This document shows positions 1-6,139 of a stretch of DNA of 6,372 nt, piece by piece (the stretch's first letter is position 1; every line of letters begins with the position of its first letter). The stretch spans positions 1 to 6,372 of the forward strand of contig SLDM01000119.1 in the NCBI GenBank assembly GCA_007125255.1, written 5' to 3'. The notes beneath the pieces were generated by a model. The model saw only the letters and a list, made by a program, of their open reading frames with translations, was not told the origin of the DNA and did no database searches. Source of the stretch: Phycisphaerales bacterium. GTDB taxonomy: Bacteria; Planctomycetota; Phycisphaerae; Phycisphaerales; SM1A02. Position numbers and translations under genes: made by a program.

Positions 1-1
1 C

Positions 2-109
2 CTGGAGATCAAGCCCGACCTGGCCGATGTGGATCCCGGCGCTTGGGACGCGGCTCAGGTCAAGCGGTACGTCCGGCCGACGGCGCGCTGCATGCTCGAG
101 GTCTACTGA
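2..109 (+). CDS. C-terminal end of an unrecognised protein (5' truncated by window)
   Basis: An open frame runs in from the left edge and stops with TGA at 107-109. It gives 35 residues that begin LEIKPDLADVDPGAWD and finish RCMLEVY. The composition is that of a soluble globular protein, with no membrane segment. I do not recognise the family from this fragment and assign no function. The stop overlaps the end of the convergent minus-strand small gene by 7 bp. That packing supports the frame being real, but the fragment is short and other frames are also open here, so confidence is moderate. Confidence 0.55.
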   Translation: MEIKPDLADVDPGAWDAAQVKRYVRPTARCMLEVY

Positions 110-258
110 TCACTCTTCTTCGTGTCGGCCCTCTTCCCGCGCTGGTCCGGGTCGCGCTGCTCTTCCCTCGCCTCCTGCGCCTGCAGGAGGCGCCAGACGA
201 GCATGCCGACGGCGAGCATGCCCGCCGAGGCCACGAGAATGGAAAGCATCGCGGTCAT
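103..258 (-). CDS. small single-pass membrane protein, 51 aa, unknown function
   Basis: Read on the minus strand from ATG (258-256) to TAG (105-103). Residues about 4-25 form one hydrophobic helix (LSILVASAGMLAVGMLVWRLL). After it comes a strongly charged tail of about 25 residues rich in E, D, R, K and Q, with the sequence REEQRDPDQRGKRADTKKSDQ in two adjoining pieces. This layout fits a small inner-membrane protein with a cytoplasmic tail, like the short membrane-anchored accessory proteins common in bacteria. No catalytic motif is present. The frame stays open further upstream, but that part overlaps the divergent gene antisense and is arginine- and proline-rich, so I take the methionine just before the helix as the start. 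A second methionine three residues later is possible. No clear ribosome binding site is seen. It converges on the left-edge gene and diverges from the 125-residue protein gene. The function is unknown. Confidence 0.6.
   Translation of the reverse strand: MTAMLSILVASAGMLAVGMLVWRLLQAQEAREEQRDPDQRGKRADTKKSDQ
169..192. repeat. perfect 10-bp inverted repeat with 4-nt loop
   Basis: CGCCTCCTGC (169-178) is the exact reverse complement of GCAGGAGGCG (183-192), with only GCCT between them. The hairpin lies inside the small minus-strand membrane-protein gene, where it encodes the junction between the helix and the charged tail. No T-run follows on either strand, so a rho-independent terminator is unlikely. 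It lies about 60 bp past the stop of the left-edge gene and could still act as a 3'-end stabilising structure for that transcript. Confidence 0.55.
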
Positions 259-304
259 ACGAATGGTTATCTTGGCATGAGCAGTCCGTCGTGACAACCG
301 CAGC

Positions 305-309
305 AGGAG
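305..309 (+). promoter_or_regulatory. ribosome binding site for the 125-aa protein gene
   Basis: AGGAG lies 11 nt before the ATG at 321. It favours this start over the in-frame GTG at 291, which has no purine-rich site in front of it. It also favours it over the much earlier in-frame ATG at 27, which would run through the other two genes. Confidence 0.5.
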
Positions 310-320
310 CAACAGGGCCG

Positions 321-698
321 ATGACCGAACTGACGCATGAACAACAAGTCGATCTTCGCGCGGCGATGTCGATCTGGGAGACGCTTGCCGCGAAAGCCTG
401 GGAGGCAACGCTGCAGCGTGGACCGGGCGTACTTCTGGTACACCGCGCCGACTTGCGCAAGGCGGCAACGGGTGACTCCGACCCGCCGCTGCTCTCGCAC
501 GTCCCGGCGGCGACGATTCCCGAGGGTGATGATTTCGGCGCGATTATCCGGGAGTGTGATCCTGCCTCGCAGGTACCGCTGCTTGTCCGGGATGAAGAGG
601 GCGAGGAGCAGCTTTACGTCCTGGAAGCGCAGGGAGAAAAGCGCCCGCCACCCGAAGCGTGTTATCGCCGCGCCCAGGGGGAAAACGCGCCGCGTTGA
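321..698 (+). CDS. conserved-looking hypothetical soluble protein, 125 aa
   Basis: The gene runs from ATG at 321 (AGGAG upstream) to TGA at 696-698. The protein is hydrophilic, with no signal peptide or membrane segment. Residues about 5-33 look like one amphipathic helix (EQQVDLRAAMSIWETLAAKA). A short hydrophobic strand follows (GVLLVHRADL, about 36-45), then a mixed region containing DFGAIIRECD (71-80) and a strand pair QVPLLVRDEEGEEQLYVLEA (84-103), probably a beta hairpin. The tail is polar and basic. I do not recognise the family. The mixture of helix and strands, the acceptable ribosome binding site and the close spacing to the antiporter gene support real coding. Only 24 bp separate its stop from the antiporter ATG at 723, and the two genes share a reading frame, so cotranscription is likely. 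A role as an accessory protein of the antiporter would be a guess from position only. Confidence 0.65.
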   Translation: MTELTHEQQVDLRAAMSIWETLAAKAWEATLQRGPGVLLVHRADLRKAATGDSDPPLLSHVPAATIPEGDDFGAIIRECDPASQVPLLVRDEEGEEQLYVLEAQGEKRPPPEACYRRAQGENAPR

Positions 699-722
699 CG
701 AAGCGCGCGTCTCGCGACGACA

Positions 723-3278
723 ATGGCCGGACCTGCTTCCGGTCGAATCACGTCAACTGCCGCTCCCATGCCCATGAACTGGCTGCTCGAAGTCTTCGAC
801 GAGAACCTGCCCTTCACCAATCCGGTGGTGGTCTTCGCCATCGTGATGGCGATCATTCTCATCGCGCCGCTCTTCGTCCGGAGAATCAAGATTCCGGGGC
901 TGATCGGCATCATTCTGGCCGGGGCGATCATCGGACCGAGCGCGCTCGGCCTGCTCGACCGCGACAACACCATTGAGCTGCTCGGAACGGTCGGTCTGCT
1001 CTACCTCATGTTCACGGCCGGGCTTTCGATGGATCTGAACCAGTTCCTGCGCAACCGCGTTCGGAGCTTCAGCTTCGGCCTGCTCACCTTTCTGATCCCG
1101 CAGATGTTCGCGATCGCGATCGGCATCTACATCCTGGATGTCGGGCTTCTGACCGCCCTGCTGATCGGTTCGATCGTCGGCTCACATACGCTGCTGGCCT
1201 ACCCGATCGCCAAGCGCCTCGGCATCACCCGCAACCGCGCGGTCACGATGACCATGGGCGGGACGATCGTGGCGGATACGCTCGCGCTCGGCGTCCTGGC
1301 GGCGGTCGTGGCGATCACGCTCGGTGAGGTCAGCGTGGGCTTCTGGGTTCAGTTTGTCCTCATGCTGCTGCTCTACGCCACGGTGATCATCGTCGGTCTG
1401 CCGATCGTCGGCCGGTGGTTCTTTCGCAACGTCCAGAGCACCGGGGATGCGGACTTCGTCTTTCTGCTCGTGATGCTCTTCGCCTCGGCGGTGCTGAGTG
1501 AACTGGTCGGGCTCGCCCCGATCATCGGGGCGTTCCTGGCGGGGCTGACGCTCAATCGACTCGTGCCGGACAACTCGCCGCTGATGAGCCGCGTGCAGTT
1601 CGTCGGTGATGCGCTCTTCATCCCGTTCTTTCTGCTCTCCGTCGGAATGCTCGTGGACTTTCGCGTGCTCTTCGGCAGTCTGGAACTCTGGGGCCTCGCG
1701 CTGACGTTTGCGGCGCTGGTGCTCTTCGGCAAGATGCTGGCCGCGAAAATCGCGCAGTGGGCGTTCGGCTACCGGTCCTCGGAAGGGTGGACGATGTACG
1801 GCCTGACCGTGCCGCAGGCCGCCGCCACGCTCGCCGTCACGCTCATCGGATTTGACCAGCTTCAACTCTTCGATGAGGTCGCGGTGAATGCGGTCGTGCT
1901 GCTGATCCTGATCACATGTCTCATCGGACCGGTGGTGGTCGAACGGTACGGCCGGCAGATCGCGCTTGAGAGTGAGCAGGAAGAGGTCGAGATCGACACG
2001 ACGCAGCGGATCATGGTGCCGCTGGCGAATCCCGCCAACGCGCCGGGATTGATGGATATCGCGCTCATGATCCGCTCCGCCGACTCGAATGAGCCGATTT
2101 ATCCTCTGACCGTTGCCCGCGATGGTCCGGATGTGCAGGCGCAGGTGTCCAGCGGCGAGAAGATTCTCAGCCACGCGGTCCTGCACGCGACCGCGGCGGG
2201 GGTGCCGGTCCTGCCGGTGACGCGGGTCGACCTGAACATCGCCAACGGGATCCACCGCGCGGTGCGCGAGCGTCGCATCTCTACGCTCGTCATCGGCTGG
2301 AACGGCGTGGTCACCACGCGGCAGCGTTTTCTCGGCAGCATTCTTGATCAGCTGATTCAGAACACCCGGCAACTGGTCATGATCTGCCGGCTCATCGAGA
2401 CGCCGGTCAACACCACGAATCGCATCGTGCTCGTGGTGCCGCGCTTTGCCGAACGGGAGCCGGGTTTCGCCGACGCGGTCAAACAGGTCAAGCGGCTGGC
2501 GAAGCAACTCGGCACCCGGATCGCCCTGGTCACGCCCCAGGTGGCGGCGGAGCGGGTTCGGGAGGCGGTGGAAGCGATCAAGCCGAAGGTTTCTGTCGAA
2601 TCGGTCTCGCTGGCAACGTGGAGTCAGCTCACGAGCACCCTCGACGATGAAGTTGAGAACGATGACATGATCGTGCTCATGTCCAGCCGGTCCGGACGCA
2701 TCTCCTGGACCGCGGACAACGCGCGTCTGCCCCAGCGGTTGTCTGCGCGGTTCGAGCGCCATCACGTGGTGATGGTGTATCCGTCCGAGATTCTCCGGGC
2801 CCGGGAAGCCCGCACGCCGAGCCAGTCGCATCTCTACTTTGATGTCAACCGCATCGTGCTCGACATTGATTGCGATCATCTCGACGACGTCGTGCGCGAG
2901 ATTCTTTATTCGGCGTTCGAGGGCGAGGCCGGGGTGCGGGAATCACTCCGCCAGACGTTGATGCGCAATGTCGAACAGTTCGCGATGGAGCTTGCGCCGG
3001 GCATGGTCCTGCTCCATCGGCACGTGCCGTACGTGAAGGAGCCGCAGGTCTTCCTCGGCCGGAGCGTGACCGGCATCCGCGTGCCCGGCATCCAGGAGCC
3101 GGCCCAGCTGCTGATCGTGCTGCTGAGCCCCGCCGATGCCCCGCCCGAGGAGCACCTGCAGGCCCTTTCCGTGATCGCCAAGTCGCTCAGCCGGGCCGAC
3201 CAGGTCGAGCGGATTCTGACCGCCCGCAAGCCGGACGATGTCATGACGCTGGTCGCGGATGCAGCGGACAGCGCGTAG
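723..3278 (+). CDS. CPA2-type cation:proton antiporter with tandem USP-like and PTS EIIA-like cytoplasmic domains
   Basis: This integral membrane exchanger swaps a monovalent cation (Na+ or K+) for protons; the ion cannot be told from sequence. Residues about 35-405 form the Na+/H+ exchanger domain with roughly 12-13 hydrophobic segments. They include GIILAGAIIGPSALGLL (62-78), the unwound-helix motif SHTLLAYP (154-161) and TIVADTLAL (181-189), whose D185 aligns with the conserved ion-binding aspartate. Residues about 428-560 are USP-like and carry an exact G-2x-G-9x-G-S nucleotide motif (G525, G528, G538, S539). Residues about 565-690 are a second USP-like repeat without that motif. Residues about 705-845 match PTS EIIA type 2, with H765 (in GMVLLHRHVPYV) at the phospho-histidine position. 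At 851 residues it is longer than simple antiporters because of this tail. The start is uncertain: ATG at 723, 768 and 774 are all in frame, none has a clear Shine-Dalgarno, and family resemblance begins at MNWLLEVF (774). It is probably cotranscribed with the 125-residue gene. Confidence 0.93.
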   Translation: MAGPASGRITSTAAPMPMNWLLEVFDENLPFTNPVVVFAIVMAIILIAPLFVRRIKIPGLIGIILAGAIIGPSALGLLDRDNTIELLGTVGLLYLMFTAGLSMDLNQFLRNRVRSFSFGLLTFLIPQMFAIAIGIYILDVGLLTALLIGSIVGSHTLLAYPIAKRLGITRNRAVTMTMGGTIVADTLALGVLAAVVAITLGEVSVGFWVQFVLMLLLYATVIIVGLPIVGRWFFRNVQSTGDADFVFLLVMLFASAVLSELVGLAPIIGAFLAGLTLNRLVPDNSPLMSRVQFVGDALFIPFFLLSVGMLVDFRVLFGSLELWGLALTFAALVLFGKMLAAKIAQWAFGYRSSEGWTMYGLTVPQAAATLAVTLIGFDQLQLFDEVAVNAVVLLILITCLIGPVVVERYGRQIALESEQEEVEIDTTQRIMVPLANPANAPGLMDIALMIRSADSNEPIYPLTVARDGPDVQAQVSSGEKILSHAVLHATAAGVPVLPVTRVDLNIANGIHRAVRERRISTLVIGWNGVVTTRQRFLGSILDQLIQNTRQLVMICRLIETPVNTTNRIVLVVPRFAEREPGFADAVKQVKRLAKQLGTRIALVTPQVAAERVREAVEAIKPKVSVESVSLATWSQLTSTLDDEVENDDMIVLMSSRSGRISWTADNARLPQRLSARFERHHVVMVYPSEILRAREARTPSQSHLYFDVNRIVLDIDCDHLDDVVREILYSAFEGEAGVRESLRQTLMRNVEQFAMELAPGMVLLHRHVPYVKEPQVFLGRSVTGIRVPGIQEPAQLLIVLLSPADAPPEEHLQALSVIAKSLSRADQVERILTARKPDDVMTLVADAADSA

Positions 3279-3280
3279 AG

Positions 3281-3286
3281 TAGAAT
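3281..3286 (+). promoter_or_regulatory. weak candidate -10 box upstream of the PaaN-type gene
   Basis: TAGAAT matches the sigma-70 -10 consensus at five of six positions and sits just after the antiporter stop, about 60 bp before the GTG start. There is no convincing -35 box at 17 bp (GATGCA). It is offered only as the best candidate in this 68-bp spacer. Confidence 0.2.
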
Positions 3287-3330
3287 TGGTGAACGCATTC
3301 TGAGCTCGCTCTCCCCTGAGGATCACTTCG

Positions 3331-3340
3331 AGAAGGAAGG
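3331..3340 (+). promoter_or_regulatory. strong ribosome binding site that fixes a GTG start
   Basis: AGAAGGAAGG ends 6 nt before the GTG at 3347. It is the best Shine-Dalgarno sequence in the window and supports GTG as the initiation codon of the aldehyde dehydrogenase gene. Confidence 0.7.
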
Positions 3341-3346
3341 TTTCCC

Positions 3347-5071
3347 GTGACGCATCCGCTCTTTGAAACGCACCGCAAGACCCTCGACGCCGCCGTCCAG
3401 GCCGCCCACGACCGCGGGTTCTACTCCGCCTACCCCGAGGTGCCCAGCGGCAGGATTTACGGCGAAACGGCCAAGGACGATGGCATCGCTGCGTTCAAAG
3501 CGCGCCTCAACCAGCCGTTCGCGTTCAAACAGCCCCCGCCGTCCTCCGGTACCGTCGGCGGCGAAGAGTCGCCCTACGGGTTCGATCTCGGAATCAGCTA
3601 CCCCAGGCTCGAGGTTGAGACCGCGGTGAAGGCGGCCAATGCCGGGCTCGAGAAGTGGATGGACGCCGGACCGGAAACGCGCGTCGGCATCTGTCTGGAG
3701 ATTCTCAAGCGGCTCAACCAGCGCAGCTTTGAACTCGGCAACGCGGTGATGCACACGACCGGGCAGGGGTTCATGATGGCCTTCCAGGCGGGCGGGCCGC
3801 ATGCGCAGGATCGCGGCCTCGAGGGCGTGGCCTACGCCTGGCAGGAGATGAATCGCCACGCCCGCGACTGCACGTGGACCAAGCAGGTCAGCAAGACCGA
3901 TTTCGTCAACCTGAAGAAGACCTTCCACATCGTGCCGCGCGGCATCGGCGCGGTGATCGCCTGCTCCACCTTCCCGACCTGGAACAGCTACGGCGCGATT
4001 TTCGCCAACCTTGCCACCGGCAACGCGACCATCGTCAAGCCGCACCCCGGCGCGGTCCTGCCGCTGGCGATCACCGTCGATGTCATCCGCGAAGTTCTGG
4101 CGGAGAACGGCTTCGATCCGAACCTCGCGCTGCTCCTCGCGGACGCCGCGGACGCGCCGGTCACGAAGGAACTCTGCACGAACGCCGACGTCAGGATCAT
4201 CGACTACACCGGTTCGAGCGCGTTCGGTGAGTGGATCGAAGAGAACGCCAAACAGGCCGTCGTCTTCACGGAGAAGGCGGGCGTCAACTCGCTCATCATC
4301 GATTCCGTCGAAGATCTCAAAGCCGTCACCGGCAATCTCGCGTTCACCGTTTCGCTCTACTCCGGCCAGATGTGCACGACGAGCCAGAATATCTACATTC
4401 CCAGGGATGGTATCGAGGTGGGCGGAGAGCGCATGAGCTTCGATGAGGTTGCGGCCGCCTTCGTCAAGGCGGTCGACTGGTTCCTCGGTGAACCGAAACG
4501 CGCGGTCGAAGTCCTCGGCGCGATCCAGAACCCCGCCACCGTCAAGCGGATCGAGCAGGCGAAGAAGGACGGCGGTGAGGTCCTGCGCGATTCCGGCCGC
4601 ATCGAGAACGAGATGTTCAAGGACGCCCGGCAGCATTCGCCGGTCATCCTCAAGGTCGATGCCGCGAAGAAGGACCTCTACATGCGCGAGATGTTCGGCC
4701 CGATCATCTATCTCGTCGCGACCGATTCCACCGAGCAGTCGATTGAGCTCGCGCGGTCAAGCGCGATCTGTCTCGGGGCGATCACCTGCGGCGTGTATTC
4801 GACGGATGATGCGGTGCTCGAACGGACGGTGCGGGCGATGACCACCGCGGGCGTGCCGGTCTCGTGCAACCTGACCGGACACATCTTCGTCAACCAGTCC
4901 GCGGCGTTCAGTGACTTCCACGTCACAGGGCTGAACCCCTCGGGCAATGCATCCCTGACCGACGGCGCGTTCGTCGCCAATCGCTTTGCCTGCATCCAGA
5001 GCCGCATCCCGGTACCGATGGAATCCGCCGCGGCAGACCAGTCCAAGGAGGTCGCCGGCGCGAAGGCGTGA
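3347..5071 (+). CDS. paaN: PaaN-type aldehyde dehydrogenase (phenylacetic acid degradation protein PaaN family)
   Basis: This cytoplasmic NAD(P)-dependent aldehyde dehydrogenase homologue has 574 residues and starts at GTG with a strong ribosome binding site. The family is named for phenylacetate catabolism, where the related PaaZ dehydrogenase domain oxidises the ring-opened semialdehyde-CoA to the acid. The N-terminal HPLFETHRKTLDAAV and the stretch HTTGQGFMMAF (136-146) plus GGPHAQDRGLE (149-159) are typical of PaaN. The aldehyde dehydrogenase core is complete: TFPTWN with N213 (oxyanion hole), KPHP with K231 (cofactor), YTGSSAFG (287-294, Rossmann glycines), TEKAG with E309 (general base), GQMCTT with nucleophile C343, and EMFGP (448-452). 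No C-terminal MaoC hydratase domain follows, so it is not a full PaaZ. The length is close to that of stand-alone PaaN proteins, about 550 residues. No other paa gene is in the window, so the true substrate may differ. The family call is firm; the physiological substrate is not. Confidence 0.92.
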   Translation: MTHPLFETHRKTLDAAVQAAHDRGFYSAYPEVPSGRIYGETAKDDGIAAFKARLNQPFAFKQPPPSSGTVGGEESPYGFDLGISYPRLEVETAVKAANAGLEKWMDAGPETRVGICLEILKRLNQRSFELGNAVMHTTGQGFMMAFQAGGPHAQDRGLEGVAYAWQEMNRHARDCTWTKQVSKTDFVNLKKTFHIVPRGIGAVIACSTFPTWNSYGAIFANLATGNATIVKPHPGAVLPLAITVDVIREVLAENGFDPNLALLLADAADAPVTKELCTNADVRIIDYTGSSAFGEWIEENAKQAVVFTEKAGVNSLIIDSVEDLKAVTGNLAFTVSLYSGQMCTTSQNIYIPRDGIEVGGERMSFDEVAAAFVKAVDWFLGEPKRAVEVLGAIQNPATVKRIEQAKKDGGEVLRDSGRIENEMFKDARQHSPVILKVDAAKKDLYMREMFGPIIYLVATDSTEQSIELARSSAICLGAITCGVYSTDDAVLERTVRAMTTAGVPVSCNLTGHIFVNQSAAFSDFHVTGLNPSGNASLTDGAFVANRFACIQSRIPVPMESAAADQSKEVAGAKA

Positions 5072-5103
5072 GGCGTCGCCGGGTGACCAACTGCTGGTGA
5101 CAG

Positions 5104-5129
5104 ACCGCGCGGGAGGATCCCGGCGCGGT
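5104..5129 (+). terminator. strong hairpin between the PaaN-type gene and the zinc-ribbon gene, possible terminator without U-tract
   Basis: ACCGCGC (5104-5110) pairs with GCGCGGT (5123-5129), and GGGA (5111-5114) pairs with TCCC (5118-5121) around a GGA loop. A single bulged G sits at 5122. That makes 11 base pairs, mostly G-C, starting 33 bp after the dehydrogenase stop. The sequence after it (TCAATTGT) is not a T-run, so intrinsic termination would be weak. The hairpin could instead attenuate transcription or protect the 3' end of the upstream mRNA. Confidence 0.45.
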
Positions 5130-5157
5130 TCAATTGTGGCGATGGCCGCTTCGGGAC

Positions 5158-5163
5158 AGGAGA
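5158..5163 (+). promoter_or_regulatory. ribosome binding site supporting a GTG start
   Basis: AGGAGA ends 4 nt before the GTG at 5168. This is close but usable. No in-frame ATG occurs before the first zinc-ribbon cysteine, so GTG is the natural start. Confidence 0.55.
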
Positions 5164-5167
5164 CGCC

Positions 5168-6100
5168 GTGAAGACCGATCCCCGATCTCAGGCCGCGCCA
5201 CTGCCGGGTGACCGGCGCATCGATTGCCCGAGGTGCGGTTATGATCAGCGCGGTCAGGTCGCGACCTGGACCGATCGGTGTCCCATGAACGGCACGTGCG
5301 TCGAATGCGGCTACGAGCTGAACTGGTCTCGCGTCTTCAAGATCGCCCGACACCCGTGGCTGTTCGAACTCAACTGGCGCGACCGGCCTTTCCGCCGCCT
5401 GGCGCTCACACTGCTGTACGGCCTGAAACCGCGTGCCTTCTGGCGTGAGATCACGCTCGAAGACACCATCGACCTTCGCCCCGTCATCGTCGTTGGACTG
5501 CTGCTGATCATGGTTTTCATCACCGGCTACACGTTGGTGTCGACCATTGTGATCCACGCCCTCTACCAGAGCGCGGGGTATCAGGGAGCGATATGGGACA
5601 CTTCTTACTGGGCGATGATCTTCGGCCATGTTCGGGAGCTCTGGGGTGAAGAGATGCTCCCCAGCGGCATGGCGCCGTTGGCTGCGCTGGCGTGCGGTCC
5701 ACTCGTCTACCTGATGCTTTCGTTCACCCGGGCGCCGGGGAAAGTGCGTTTCGGGCATATCGCGCGGGTCTGGATCTACGGGTGGATCCTGCCCGTCGTC
5801 GTGATCACGACCTGGTACGCGATGCAGGCGACATTGTTTTTGCTCGACTATTCAGCGATCGCCGGGCGGATCAATCCATGGCAGTTGGCCTTCGATCACG
5901 GTTGGGGATTCTTCGGGCTCGATGAACTGTTCGTGGTCGCCGCCGGTCTCGCCGGCATCTGCTCGCTCTGGCTGGCCTGCTGGTGGACCGTTGCCTGCCG
6001 CTCCTACCTGCAGATCGCTTCACCGCGCTTCGTTGCAATCATGATGGCGCTGGTGTCCGGCCTGTTCGGCATCACGATCCACGCGCTGCTCCTGCTGTAA
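5168..6100 (+). CDS. zinc-ribbon multi-pass membrane protein, 310 aa, unknown function
   Basis: The gene runs from GTG at 5168 to TAA at 6098-6100. The N-terminal cytoplasmic part holds a four-cysteine zinc ribbon. The first knuckle is CPRCGYDQRG (C20, C23) and the second is CVECGYEL (C44, C47), with one further cysteine (C38) between them. An amphipathic and basic stretch follows (about 55-95, including NWRDRPFRRLA). After it come about five hydrophobic segments near residues 105-130, 168-185, 199-223, 252-274 and 286-309. The protein ends directly after the last helix (HALLLL). The CPxCGYDxRG signature in front of membrane helices is one I associate with planctomycetes, where such proteins are numerous and mostly uncharacterised. 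No catalytic motif is evident. A 96-bp spacer with a hairpin separates it from the dehydrogenase gene, so it may be its own transcription unit. Zinc binding is inferred from the cysteine spacing, and the function is unknown. Confidence 0.85.
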   Translation: MKTDPRSQAAPLPGDRRIDCPRCGYDQRGQVATWTDRCPMNGTCVECGYELNWSRVFKIARHPWLFELNWRDRPFRRLALTLLYGLKPRAFWREITLEDTIDLRPVIVVGLLLIMVFITGYTLVSTIVIHALYQSAGYQGAIWDTSYWAMIFGHVRELWGEEMLPSGMAPLAALACGPLVYLMLSFTRAPGKVRFGHIARVWIYGWILPVVVITTWYAMQATLFLLDYSAIAGRINPWQLAFDHGWGFFGLDELFVVAAGLAGICSLWLACWWTVACRSYLQIASPRFVAIMMALVSGLFGITIHALLLL

Positions 6101-6139
6101 AGCGGAGACCAGAACGACGCGTCCACCGAGTCTTCGGCC

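Noticed and set aside
259..300. Minus-strand promoter for the small membrane protein (TTGTCA ... GATAAC)
   Set aside because: The spacing between the two boxes is about 20 bp and the -10 match is only four of six, so it is not better than chance.
27..320. N-terminal extension of the 125-aa protein from ATG at 27
   Set aside because: The extension is arginine-, serine- and proline-rich, overlaps the left-edge gene and the antisense membrane-protein gene, and a ribosome binding site supports ATG at 321 instead.
684..696. Palindrome AACGCG-C-CGCGTT at the end of the 125-aa gene
   Set aside because: The stem is at most five usable pairs with no T-run, too weak to call a terminator, and the antiporter gene follows at once.
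1182..2879. Minus-strand 565-codon open frame opposite the antiporter
   Set aside because: Rich in H, R, D and E, with no domain or motif. It is a shadow in high-GC DNA of a firmly identified gene on the plus strand.
3323..4636. Minus-strand 437-codon open frame opposite the PaaN-type gene
   Set aside because: It mirrors the codon bias of the dehydrogenase and has no recognisable protein features.
5078..5213. GCCGGGTGACC present at 5078-5088 and again at 5203-5213
   Set aside because: One copy lies in a coding region and the 11-bp G-C-rich match has no further structure; probably coincidence.
4757..5758. Minus-strand 333-codon open frame spanning two plus-strand genes
   Set aside because: It crosses the spacer and two well-supported genes antisense; its composition is dominated by R, D, H and P, with no motif.
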